A stretch of 6,995 bases of DNA from JBMNNS01 sp050942625 (GTDB taxonomy: Bacteria; Bacillota; Dethiobacteria; DTU022; UBA8154), in assembly GCA_050942625.1 (NCBI GenBank), contig JBMNNS010000082.1, positions 1 through 6,995 of the forward strand. Direction: 5' to 3'. Shown here piece after piece: positions 1-6,286 of this stretch. The first letter of the stretch is position 1. Each line of letters begins with the position of its first letter. Below the pieces are notes generated by a model that did no database searches, had not been told where the DNA came from, and worked only from the letters and a program-made list of their open reading frames with translations. The translations under genes and the position numbers were made by a program.

Positions 1-110
1 ACAAAGTGGATTCAGAAAAACAAAATGGATTCAGAACAACAAAATGGATTCAGAACAACAAAATGGATTCAGAACAACAAAATGGATTTCAGGACAAAAG
101 TGGCTTTCGT
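1..110. repeat. 19-bp tandem repeat, about 5.5 units, open at window edge
   Basis: The unit acaaaatggattcagaaca occurs three times without a mismatch at 20-38, 39-57 and 58-76. Diverged copies lie at 1-19 and 77-95, and a degraded partial copy at 94-110. The TGG of successive units falls at 7, 26, 45, 64, 83 and 101, giving steps of 19, 19, 19, 19 and 18. Because 19 is not a multiple of three, translation rotates through the frames, and no ribosome binding site is present, so a coding role is unlikely. The array may continue beyond the left edge. It lies about 140 bp upstream of ylbJ. Confidence 0.9.
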
Positions 111-212
111 TCATTCAGAATGACACAATTCAGGACTTTTTCTGTGGTCTCGCAACCTTCCTTTTTCCCTAACCCCTGGTCTAAAAAAATCAAAAAATTA
201 TATATATTATTA

Positions 213-225
213 TGCATGGGATGCA
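213..225. repeat. Short perfect inverted repeat ahead of ylbJ
   Basis: TGCAT-GGG-ATGCA is a perfect 5-bp inverted repeat with a 3-bp centre. It lies 24 bp upstream of the ylbJ start, inside an AT-rich stretch (185-230) where the ylbJ promoter must lie. It could be an operator or a leader hairpin. At this size it could also be chance, and no regulator is recognised. Confidence 0.3.
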
Positions 226-249
226 AATTATCTTGAACGGGGTGCCGCA

Positions 250-1485
250 ATGCTTGCCAGAAGAAAATTTTATCATACTTATCTTCCTGCATTAGTAGCC
301 GTTTTTTTAACCCTTACCATAGTACTCCATCCGGAGGAGGCTTTTAAGGCCTCCCTCAATGGCCTTGCCATCTGGTGGAACATTGTTTTCCCGGCCCTTC
401 TCCCCTTTTTTATTATTGCCCAGTTACTTATTGGCCTGGGAGTTGTTCATTTTTTGGGAGTACTGCTTGAACCGATCATGAGGCCAATCTTTAATGTTCC
501 CGGTGCCGGCTCTTTTGTGATGGCCATGGGATTGGCTTCCGGTTTTCCTATTGGCGCTGTACTTACTGCAGAGCTACGGCAAAAAAATTTATGCAACAAA
601 ATCGAAGCAGAACGCCTCGTTAGTTTCGTGAATACTGCCGATCCCTTATTTATGTGTGGAGCCGTCGGGGTAGGCATGCTGCATGCCCCGGAAACCGGCT
701 TGATAATTGTAATGGCACATTATATATCAACCTTAACTGTAGGGTTACTAATGCGTTTTTATAAAGCACGGGAAGATAAAAATAAAAATAATAATGGAAG
801 AGAAACCAAAGAGGGAAGGAAAATGTTTAGCCGGGCCCTTAATGCTTTGATAAAGGCCAGGAAAGAAGATAACCGCCCCATCGGGCAACTCCTTGGGGAC
901 TCCGTTATGTCCTCTTTCAACACCCTTCTGCTTGTAGGAGGGTTTATCATGCTTTTTGCTGTAATCATAAAAATGATGGATCTGTTAGGAATAGTAGGTT
1001 TCCTGTCTTCAATATTATCTTACATTCTTGGTTTTGTAGGCCTGCATAAACCACTGGCTTCTGCCTTTATAAGTGGCTTTTTTGAAATCGATCTTGGTTG
1101 CCAGATGGCTTCTACTGTAAATGTGCCCCTTGAGCAAAAAATAATTGCCATCAGCGCCATCATTGCCTGGAGCGGATTATCCGTCCATGCTCAGGTCGCA
1201 AGCATCATCGGTTCTACAGATATAAGTATTATACCTTACAGTGCAGCCAGATTGTTGCACATGCTCTTGGCAGCAGTTTATAGTTTCCTGTTTCTAGGCC
1301 CCCTGAAAATCCTCTTTTCTAAAACGACTATTCCAGTTTTCCTAAATACCATACCTCGGGGAACCCTGCCCTACTGGTTTGAAAGGACAATATTTATTGG
1401 CGGCCGTTTTGTCCTTTTGTTTGGCATGTTGTTGGTTATTTCACTCGTTGTTTATTGCCTGGAATACAGCACTATGAAAAAATAA
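250..1485 (+). CDS. ylbJ: Sporulation integral membrane protein YlbJ
   Basis: Polytopic membrane protein of 411 residues, close to the roughly 408 of B. subtilis YlbJ. Hydrophobic segments lie at about 8-26, 40-73, 86-106, 132-168, 222-262, 266-284, 297-320, 333-358 and 382-404. A charged, Lys/Asn-rich cytoplasmic-type loop at about 170-210 splits the protein into two halves, as in Gate/nucleoside-recognition family proteins. Family-like motifs are SGFPIGA (97-103), NTADPLFMCGAVGVGM (128-143), SGFFEIDLG (275-283) and WSGLSVHAQVAS (307-318). In B. subtilis, ylbJ belongs to the sigma-E regulon and is required for heat-resistant spores; the transported solute, if any, is not known to me. The ATG at 250 is preceded by ACGGGGTG at suitable spacing. 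The gene converges on coaD. I see only a weak sigma-E-like promoter, so regulation is inferred from the family. Confidence 0.9.
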   Translation: MLARRKFYHTYLPALVAVFLTLTIVLHPEEAFKASLNGLAIWWNIVFPALLPFFIIAQLLIGLGVVHFLGVLLEPIMRPIFNVPGAGSFVMAMGLASGFPIGAVLTAELRQKNLCNKIEAERLVSFVNTADPLFMCGAVGVGMLHAPETGLIIVMAHYISTLTVGLLMRFYKAREDKNKNNNGRETKEGRKMFSRALNALIKARKEDNRPIGQLLGDSVMSSFNTLLLVGGFIMLFAVIIKMMDLLGIVGFLSSILSYILGFVGLHKPLASAFISGFFEIDLGCQMASTVNVPLEQKIIAISAIIAWSGLSVHAQVASIIGSTDISIIPYSAARLLHMLLAAVYSFLFLGPLKILFSKTTIPVFLNTIPRGTLPYWFERTIFIGGRFVLLFGMLLVISLVVYCLEYSTMKK

Positions 1486-1536
1486 AAACACTTAAATACA
1501 GGTTTGGCCCTCGTTTAAAAAACTCGCCATCCCTGC

Positions 1537-1555
1537 AGGATCTTATCCCGATCCT
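1537..1555. terminator. Hairpin between convergent ylbJ and coaD, possible terminator
   Basis: AGGATC-ttatccc-GATCCT is a perfect 6-bp stem with a 7-nt loop. It can be extended by CCTG (1532-1535) pairing with CAGG further downstream. It sits in the 109-bp gap between the two convergent stop codons, where a shared terminator is expected. No uridine run follows it directly on either strand, so it is not a classical intrinsic terminator; it may only protect 3' ends. Confidence 0.35.
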
Positions 1556-1594
1556 AAACTTCAGGTTGTCTGCTATTTAACTTTTATTTAATTG

Positions 1595-2083
1595 CTATTT
1601 TTTTGTGCCATTTATTTTTTCGATAATTGCGGGATAAACCTCCTGGGGGACAAGGTCCTTTATATCCCCACCATAGCTGGCAATTTCCTTGACTATGCTG
1701 GAACTGATGTAGGAACACTTATTATTGGTCATCATAAACATTGTTTCTATATTACTATCCAGTTTACGATTTATTAAGGCCATCTGGAATTCAAATTCAA
1801 AGTCCGAAATAGCCCTTAAACCTTTAACGATGATACCGACTTCCCTCTTTCGGGCATAGTCTATTAATAACCCATGGTAATAATCCACTTCTACATTTTT
1901 GTATTCCCTGGTAATACTTTCCAGCATGCTAACTCTTTCCTTGATGGTAAATAAAGGGCTTTTTCTTTGGTTTTCTAAAACGGTAACAATTACCTGATCA
2001 AAAACTTTGCTAGCGCGGTCTATTATATCCAAATGGCCGTTAGTGACCGGATCAAAACTTCCCGGATAAATAGCTCTAGCCAA
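1595..2083 (-). CDS. coaD: Phosphopantetheine adenylyltransferase
   Basis: CoaD (PPAT) transfers AMP from ATP to 4'-phosphopantetheine, giving dephospho-CoA and pyrophosphate, the penultimate step of coenzyme A synthesis in the cytoplasm. The 162-residue length is normal for the bacterial enzyme. Diagnostic parts are all present: the N-terminal strand and loop YPGSFDPVTNGH (6-17) with the TxGH nucleotidyltransferase motif, KGLRA (87-91), and ISSSIVKE (126-133), which carries the second nucleotide-binding signature. The start is TTG at 2083: AAAGGAG lies 8 bases upstream and no in-frame ATG is nearby. It is the second gene of an operon, 47 bp behind rsmD, the order seen in many Firmicutes (ylbH-ylbI). 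The stop is TAG, and no intrinsic terminator follows directly. Confidence 0.97.
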   Translation of the reverse strand: MARAIYPGSFDPVTNGHLDIIDRASKVFDQVIVTVLENQRKSPLFTIKERVSMLESITREYKNVEVDYYHGLLIDYARKREVGIIVKGLRAISDFEFEFQMALINRKLDSNIETMFMMTNNKCSYISSSIVKEIASYGGDIKDLVPQEVYPAIIEKINGTKK

Positions 2084-2091
2084 AATGATTG

Positions 2092-2098
2092 CTCCTTT
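2092..2098 (-). promoter_or_regulatory. Ribosome binding site fixing the TTG start of coaD
   Basis: Read on the minus strand this is AAAGGAG followed by 8 bases and then TTG. Translation from that TTG begins MARAIYPGSF, the canonical CoaD N terminus, so homology and spacing agree on the non-ATG start. Confidence 0.8.
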
Positions 2099-2130
2099 CG
2101 GTTTCCCTTTGGCTGCTGGAGAAAATTGTA

Positions 2131-2694
2131 TTATTTGTTTTTGTAAAGTTGTAAAAGACTGTTACCATAAATTTTTTCCTTTTCTAAAAGGAAAGGAAAG
2201 TCCGGGCCCCCATCACCTGACCCATCCCTCCATCTACTATTTCTTTCAATGGCTACTATTCCTCCCAGTGTAAGTAGCTTATTTTTTTCCAGCAGTAAAA
2301 GAATTTTTGTTACCCCTCCATAAAAATAAGGAGGATCTATGTAAATAAGATCAAAAGCTTCCTGCCTTTTAGCTAACATCCGTAAAGCAAGATGATAATC
2401 ACAACGAAGGGTTTCTGCACGACTTAACATGGAAGTTGACCGAAGATTTTCCTGAAGCAGCTGCATAGTAGAAAGGTTCTTTTCCACAAAGACACACCTT
2501 TTTGCACCTCTGCTCAGAGCCTCGATACCCATGCTCCCAGTTCCCGCAAAAAGATCCAAGAACTTTGCATTTACAATACTTTCTGCAACTATGTTAAAAA
2601 AAGCAGCTTTAAGTTTATCGCTAGTAGGCCGGACTTTATTCCCACGGGGTGATTTTAAAGTCTTGCCCTTGGCTGAGCCGCCAATAACCCTCAT
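2131..2694 (-). CDS. rsmD: 16S rRNA (guanine(966)-N(2))-methyltransferase RsmD
   Basis: SAM-dependent methyltransferase that modifies G966 (E. coli numbering) of 16S rRNA in the small ribosomal subunit. The 187 residues match the family length. Visible motifs are MRVIGGSAKGKTL at the N terminus, RPTSDKLKAAFFNI (22-35), the SAM-binding LDLFAGTGSMGIEALSRGA (46-64), an acidic residue after the next strand (VEK, 70-72), the catalytic DPPY (120-123), and a C-terminal IYGNSLLQLY resembling the YG-TxL-LY ending of the family. The ATG at 2694 is preceded by AAAGGTGG at good spacing, and an in-frame TAA lies five codons upstream, so the start is firm. It is the first gene of the rsmD-coaD operon and is driven by the promoter at 2736-2764. 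It corresponds to ylbH of B. subtilis. Confidence 0.95.
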   Translation of the reverse strand: MRVIGGSAKGKTLKSPRGNKVRPTSDKLKAAFFNIVAESIVNAKFLDLFAGTGSMGIEALSRGAKRCVFVEKNLSTMQLLQENLRSTSMLSRAETLRCDYHLALRMLAKRQEAFDLIYIDPPYFYGGVTKILLLLEKNKLLTLGGIVAIERNSRWRDGSGDGGPDFPFLLEKEKIYGNSLLQLYKNK

Positions 2695-2735
2695 CTGCCA
2701 CCACCTTTACAGCATAGATCAATTTTTAACAATTA

Positions 2736-2764
2736 ATTTTAACATTTAATTTTATATAATGCAA
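2736..2764 (-). promoter_or_regulatory. Sigma-A-like extended -10 promoter of rsmD-coaD
   Basis: On the minus strand TTGCAT (2759-2764) and TAAAAT (2736-2741) are separated by exactly 17 bp, and TGT immediately precedes the -10 box, giving an extended -10. The predicted transcript starts roughly 7 bp further on, about 35 bp before the rsmD start codon. Its position directly in front of the operon supports function. Confidence 0.7.
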
Positions 2765-2832
2765 ACTACTTGGGGATTATTCGATCGGCCTTTTAAATTC
2801 TTAATAGTTATTTCCTATATTCCTTCAACAGA

Positions 2833-2881
2833 ATAAAAATTGGGCAAGATTTCTGTAAAATGTTCAGAAAATCCTGCCCAA
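2833..2881 (-). terminator. Intrinsic terminator of the BspA-like gene
   Basis: On the minus strand TTGGGCAGGATTTTCTG pairs with CAGAAATCTTGCCCAA with one mismatch and one bulged base. This gives a stem of about 16 bp around a short loop, followed by TTTTTAT. It lies 42 bp past the stop of the repeat protein and isolates it from the rsmD promoter downstream. Confidence 0.9.
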
Positions 2882-2922
2882 CCGTACTTTATCTTATTCT
2901 TTATTCCTGTACTAGAAGCGTT

Positions 2923-5145
2923 TTACTGAAATATAACAGGATTTATGCTTGTATCATTCGTTAAATCATCAACAATGTAAACCTTAACCATATCGTTTTG
3001 CTGAACATTGAACCCTGCCTGGGCAGTATTGACCTGGTCAAAATCGGCTTTAGTCACATTGATACTTAATTGGACACCATTTCTTCGATGTGTAAAGACT
3101 GTTGCTTCATTACCGCTGTGAGGGATCACCGGTGTTATATCGACAGCAAAGTACATAAACCCTGATATCATGTCTTTAACAGTCATAGTATTAATCCCTT
3201 CTTCGGTTTTTCCAAGTATATAATAGGCCGGATCAGGCACAGGAGAAACCGTATAAACCGGAGTTTGTTGACTACCACCCGGTTCTACAATCACGTTTAC
3301 TGTTACCGTAATACCTTCGGGATCGATTATACTTACCGGCAAGTTGGTCAGTGTACCACTGAAGACATATGTGCCGGCTTTTGTGGCATTGTAAGCAGGA
3401 GTGGCGCTGTCCCAGGCTACCTCAACATCCTGAGTTGAACCATCGCTGAGGGCCACTGCTACCATACTTGGCAATCCGATATTTTCCAGGGTTGTACCAA
3501 TTCCAACATAAATATCGCTGAGCGTTGGCACACCGGTCACTGTTCTGGGGGTTAGCGCCTCAAATGTATAATTATACCCGCGGCCCATAGCCCGGTAATA
3601 ATCCTTGGCGGTAGATGGATCCCAGCCAATAATCTTGGTATTGAAATCTAATTGCATGCTATTTGCTTCATTATTAATTATTGTTGTTGGCGAATAAAAT
3701 GTAACGCTGGAATATTTGATGTAGCCAAGCCCACCGTGACCAATGTATTCAACATTTGCCGGGATGATGAGATTAAAACGCTCTAAGCCAAAGCAACTTT
3801 GGAAAGCACTGTCGCCGATATATTTTAAGCTTTGCGGAAGGGTGATACCGGTTAACCCTTTTGAGGTTGAATAGTCCCAGCAGCCATTAAAAGCATTGTC
3901 AACGATAGTTATGACTCCCTCCGGGACGTCGAAAGTACCGATGAACCCCCCGGGACACTGGATTAATGTAGTCCCTTCCTTATCATAAAGCACACCGTCC
4001 CTACTCAAATAGTGAGCATTATTCTCATCTACCGTAATAGCTGTCAAGGCCCTGCAGGATAAAAATGCTCTATCGCCGATGCTTGTAACGCCCGCCGGAA
4101 TGCTGATAGCGGTTAATTTGGAACAATTATTAAAAGCCAAATCACCGATACTGGTGAGGCTTTCCGGCAGGGTGATAGCGGTTAAGCCTGAGCAACCATA
4201 AAAAGCGCTATCACCGATACTGGTGAGGCTTTCCGGCAGGGTAATAGCGGTTAACTTGGAGCAGGATTGAAAGGCATAGTCACCGATACTGGTCAGACTT
4301 TGCGGCAGAGTGAGCCCACCGCTTAAACCACGTGGGTACTGTATTAATGTAGTTTTCGCTTTATCATAAAGCAAACCGTCCTCACTTGTATAGTAGGTAT
4401 TATTATCATCTACTTCAATAGCTGTTAAGGCCGAGGAGTATCGAAAAGGTGCCCGGCCAATACTGGTAACACTTGCCGGAATACTTACAGTTGTTAACTT
4501 GGAGCAGGATTGAAAAGCGCTGTCACCAATACTGGTGAGGCTTTCCGGCAGGGTGATAGCGGTCAGGCCTGAGCAATAATAAAAAGCGCTGTCACCAATA
4601 CTGGTGAGGCCTTCCGGCAGAGTGATATCACCGCTTAAACCACGTGGGCACTGTATTAATGTAGTTTTCGCTTTATCATAAAGCAAACCGTTCTCACTAG
4701 AGTAGCATGCGTTTTCTTCGTCTACCGTAATGGCCGTTAAGGCTCTACAAGATGCAAAAGGTGCACTGCCTATGTTTGTTACACTTGCCGGAATATTGAT
4801 AGCAGTTAATTTGGAACAATTCATAAAAGCACTATCACCGATACTGGTGAGGCCTTCCGGCAGAGTGATACTGGTTAAGCCTGAGGAAGAATAAAAAGCA
4901 CTATCACCGATACTGGTGAGGCCTTCAGGTAGGGTGATGCTCTCTATACCCGAACCACTAAAAGCAAGATCGCCAATGCTTGTAAGGCTTTCCGGCAGGG
5001 TGACACTTTGCAAACTACAGGAACTGAAAGCCCTTTCAGCAATGGCGGTTACCCCTTCCGGGATGATGAGCTCATCATAGCTTGGAGAAGTTGGACACCG
5101 TATTAATGTTGTGCCTGCTTTATCATAAACTCCCTGCTTGAGAAA
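2923..5145 (-). CDS. BspA-like leucine-rich-repeat protein, main body (5' end out of frame)
   Basis: The frame is open from just after a TAG at 5146-5148 to the TAA at 2923-2925. No credible start lies at its head: the first usable codon for an isolated product is a TTG at 5013, inside a repeat and without a ribosome binding site. This is therefore the continuation of the 5103-5504 piece. Numbered from 5013, residues 1-440 are TpLRR/BspA-type repeats of 22-23 residues (LTSIGDSAFxxCSxLTAITLPES). They are interrupted at 97, 201 and 328 by a VDxxNxxYxSxxGLLYDKxxTTLIQCP module; a fourth copy spans the frame break. Residues about 495-577 look like a Big_4 Ig-like domain (LPSMVAVALSDG, VAWD, AGTYVFSGTL). 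Residues 590-696 form a C-terminal domain ending VKVYIVDDLTNDTSINPVIFQ, family unnamed here. No LPXTG motif, SLH domain or terminal membrane helix is visible. It is probably secreted or surface-bound, binding something unknown. A dedicated terminator follows. Confidence 0.8.
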   Translation of the reverse strand, partial: FLKQGVYDKAGTTLIRCPTSPSYDELIIPEGVTAIAERAFSSCSLQSVTLPESLTSIGDLAFSGSGIESITLPEGLTSIGDSAFYSSSGLTSITLPEGLTSIGDSAFMNCSKLTAINIPASVTNIGSAPFASCRALTAITVDEENACYSSENGLLYDKAKTTLIQCPRGLSGDITLPEGLTSIGDSAFYYCSGLTAITLPESLTSIGDSAFQSCSKLTTVSIPASVTSIGRAPFRYSSALTAIEVDDNNTYYTSEDGLLYDKAKTTLIQYPRGLSGGLTLPQSLTSIGDYAFQSCSKLTAITLPESLTSIGDSAFYGCSGLTAITLPESLTSIGDLAFNNCSKLTAISIPAGVTSIGDRAFLSCRALTAITVDENNAHYLSRDGVLYDKEGTTLIQCPGGFIGTFDVPEGVITIVDNAFNGCWDYSTSKGLTGITLPQSLKYIGDSAFQSCFGLERFNLIIPANVEYIGHGGLGYIKYSSVTFYSPTTIINNEANSMQLDFNTKIIGWDPSTAKDYYRAMGRGYNYTFEALTPRTVTGVPTLSDIYVGIGTTLENIGLPSMVAVALSDGSTQDVEVAWDSATPAYNATKAGTYVFSGTLTNLPVSIIDPEGITVTVNVIVEPGGSQQTPVYTVSPVPDPAYYILGKTEEGINTMTVKDMISGFMYFAVDITPVIPHSGNEATVFTHRRNGVQLSINVTKADFDQVNTAQAGFNVQQNDMVKVYIVDDLTNDTSINPVIFQ
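4321..4698. repeat. Near-identical 66-bp direct repeat, 312 bp apart, within the LRR gene
   Basis: Bases 4321-4386 and 4633-4698 differ at two of 66 positions. Both encode the LYDKAKTTLIQ(C/Y)PRGLSG module, and the 312-bp offset equals 104 codons, one full super-repeat of three LRRs plus module. Weaker copies lie near 3953 and 5089. Such similarity at DNA level points to recent duplication or gene conversion within the gene. Confidence 0.85.
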
Positions 5146-5148
5146 CTA
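5103..5148 (-). other. Frame break inside the BspA-like gene
   Basis: The upstream frame runs to a TAA at 5103-5105; the downstream frame opens after a TAG at 5146-5148. The shift must occur between these points. By homology it is near 5130-5142: the upstream frame gives VDADNVSFSSRE, matching VDEENACYSSEN, and the other frame resumes with GVYDKAGTTLIRCP, matching GLLYDKAKTTLIQCP. A net change equivalent to one lost base is needed. Compared with the other module copies the junction looks about 7 bases short. No X-XXY-YYZ slippery heptamer is present and the longest homopolymers are three bases. Confidence 0.8.
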
Positions 5149-5504
5149 ACATTATCCGCATCTACTTGAAAACTGGTTGCACCTACCATTTCATAAAGAA
5201 GGAAATTTTCCTCAAGGCTTGTTACAGTACTTGTTGTTTCAACTCCCCTTATTGTTACTGTCAATGTACTTGGTATATTAACTGCAGTAGTAGATTCCAT
5301 ATTACAATTGTATGATATGATTTGGGCCTGGCCATTCGTTACAGTATACGTGAACATATCATCATCGGAAACATAGATCCCATCCGGCGTCACTTCTGCC
5401 GCCGCCGCTACTCCAACCATCATTACCAGAACTAAACCCAAGATACTAAACACTGCTGCTGCAGAAAGCAGGGTCCGCATAATCATACTTTTAGTCGTTT
5501 TCAT
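5103..5504 (-). CDS. BspA-like leucine-rich-repeat protein, N-terminal part with signal peptide
   Basis: This 133-codon frame supplies the true start of the repeat protein. The ATG at 5504 is preceded by AAGGAGGG six bases upstream. Residues 1-36 form a Sec signal peptide: basic MKTTKSMIMR, a hydrophobic stretch TLLSAAAVFSILGLVLVMMV, and GVAAAA before E37, where signal peptidase I should cut. Residues 48-92 (DDMFTYTVTNGQAQIISYN...VNIPSTLTVTIRG) match the short beta-strand cap typical of BspA-like proteins, followed by one degenerate LRR (93-113) and the start of a VDxxN module (114-124). The last nine residues, FMIKQAQH with the preceding E, arise from the wrong frame. If no correction occurs, the product is a small secreted fragment without the repeat domain. 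Full length without the break would be about 860 residues. Confidence 0.8.
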   Translation of the reverse strand: MKTTKSMIMRTLLSAAAVFSILGLVLVMMVGVAAAAEVTPDGIYVSDDDMFTYTVTNGQAQIISYNCNMESTTAVNIPSTLTVTIRGVETTSTVTSLEENFLLYEMVGATSFQVDADNVSFSSREFMIKQAQH

Positions 5505-5602
5505 TAAATGCCCTCCTTATTACAACATTACAACCTATGAAACTCCATTTTTTTTAAATAATTCTTAAAAAGACATTGTGTTACTACCTACATAACGTTC
5601 CC

Positions 5603-5608
5603 ATTATA
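5603..5608 (-). promoter_or_regulatory. Possible -10 box for the BspA-like gene
   Basis: On the minus strand a perfect TATAAT lies about 100 bp upstream of the start codon. The -35 region at 17-bp spacing (AATTAA) is poor, so the assignment rests on the -10 match and location alone. Confidence 0.3.
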
Positions 5609-5690
5609 GTGGCGATAAACTACGTTTAATTGTCTCTTACATATGGTTGCCCCCTCTCCGGAAGATAGTTTTTTTACAAGAAAGCCTGCC

Positions 5691-5706
5691 ATGCACTAAC
5701 GTGCAT
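5691..5706. repeat. Perfect palindrome ATGCAC-TAAC-GTGCAT
   Basis: A 6-bp perfect inverted repeat with a 4-bp centre, extendable past one mismatch by GC/GC. It lies 187 bp upstream of the BspA-like start codon and about 85 bp upstream of the candidate -10 box. It would suit a dimeric regulator or a leader hairpin. No T run follows it closely on the minus strand, so it is not a terminator there. Confidence 0.45.
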
Positions 5707-5737
5707 AGCGTTATTAAAAAAAACAGTCTTTATGAAT

Positions 5738-5769
5738 AAAAATGCCTAACTCTCTTTAGGGGTATTTTT
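5738..5769. terminator. AT-rich hairpin with T runs on both sides, possible bidirectional terminator
   Basis: AAAAATGCC-TAA pairs with TTA-(GG bulge)-GGTATTTTT around the loop CTCTCT. Both strands carry T-rich tails. The GC core is only two or three pairs, so strength is doubtful. No gene ends just upstream on the plus strand; on the minus strand the nearest upstream gene is the SASP, about 600 bp away with its own hairpin. Confidence 0.35.
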
Positions 5770-5985
5770 TAATCCTTTTCGTAAAACTTGTAAAATTTTA
5801 TTAAATCCGATTAAAAAATGATTATTTTTCCATATAATCCTTTAACAACGGCAAAAAAAAAAGATTTTGTTATATTATTTTCTTCCAGATGGGCAATTTC
5901 TTTCTTAAACGGACTTTTTTAGCACCTCAATGACAGTTTAGAGACTGTTTTTTTCAACCCGTTAATCTATCTTTTATTAGCAGGA

Positions 5986-6060
5986 AACGGGACAGAATCA
6001 CTGCTATAAACTCGGCAGTAACTACGACGTCGGCCGCCGGCAGGAAAAGAAACCGTCCCC
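5986..6060. repeat. GC-rich REP-like element with imperfect inverted ends
   Basis: The ends are AACGGGACAGAATC on the left and GAAACCGTCCCC on the right, sharing GGGAC and a following TC when one end is reverse-complemented. Inside are ACTGC (5999-6003)/GCAGT (6015-6019) and the palindromic run GACGTCGGCCGCCGGC. GGGGACGGTTTC-type ends resemble small palindromic REP elements scattered through Peptococcaceae genomes. That resemblance is from memory and only a genome-wide search can confirm it. Confidence 0.35.
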
Positions 6061-6150
6061 TATAACCCATCCTGGGGGAGCTACGATGACCGCAGAATTA
6101 TTAAAAATCTGCCTTTTTGGATATTATTACCATAATATTTTCTTAAAAAG

Positions 6151-6286
6151 GGGGAATAAATTCCTGGATACTGTAGATAATATTAGTGCATCAACAATAT
6201 TCCCCATAAGCTCTTCCTCCGGTTTCTCCTCTCCCTACCCCTACAGACGATTAAAATTTTTACTCGCTGTAGGGGTTTTTTATTTT
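6151..6286 (+). ncRNA. Candidate 3' part of an unannotated structured RNA ending in an intrinsic terminator
   Basis: GGGGAATA (6151-6158) pairs perfectly with TATTCCCC (6198-6205). Inside it, GATACT (6167-6172) pairs with AGT-gc-ATC (6185-6192). About 30 bases on comes the strong terminator at 6237-6286. No recognised plus-strand gene precedes this terminator, so a transcript ending here is implied. Its 5' end is uncertain: possible -10 boxes lie at 5833-5838 (TATAAT) and around 6005 (TATAAA), both without a good -35. It matches no RNA family I know. Confidence 0.3.
6237..6286 (+). terminator. Strong plus-strand intrinsic terminator without an assigned gene
   Basis: ACCCCTACAG (6237-6246) pairs perfectly with CTGTAGGGGT (6267-6276). 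The stem can be extended inward by CG/CG past one bulged A, with an AT-rich loop. TTTTTATTTT follows directly on the plus strand. No T run is present in the other orientation, so it is one-directional. Confidence 0.85.

Noticed and set aside
1..110. CRISPR array
   Set aside because: The units abut directly with no unique spacers and are only 19 bp long.
190..232. Sigma-E promoter of ylbJ
   Set aside because: An ATATATT and a CAAATTAT about 15 bp apart loosely recall the sigma-E pattern, but the -10 matches only about five of eight positions and the region is extremely AT-rich.
6..236. 76-codon plus-strand frame through the 19-bp repeat array
   Set aside because: It starts at a GTG without a ribosome binding site, its repeats rotate frame every 19 bases, and the remainder resembles no protein. 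It is a by-product of the tandem repeat.
447..677. Minus-strand frames inside ylbJ (447-677 and 759-968)
   Set aside because: Both are shadows of the ylbJ coding sequence without start signals or recognisable protein features.
5103..5148. Programmed -1 ribosomal frameshift
   Set aside because: The overlap contains no X-XXY-YYZ slippery heptamer and no evident downstream pseudoknot, and the junction appears short relative to other module copies, which fits a deletion better.
5521..5760. Cyclic di-GMP or other known riboswitch ahead of the surface-protein gene
   Set aside because: The conserved cores I know for c-di-GMP-I, TPP, FMN, SAM, cobalamin and T-box leaders are not present on the minus strand.
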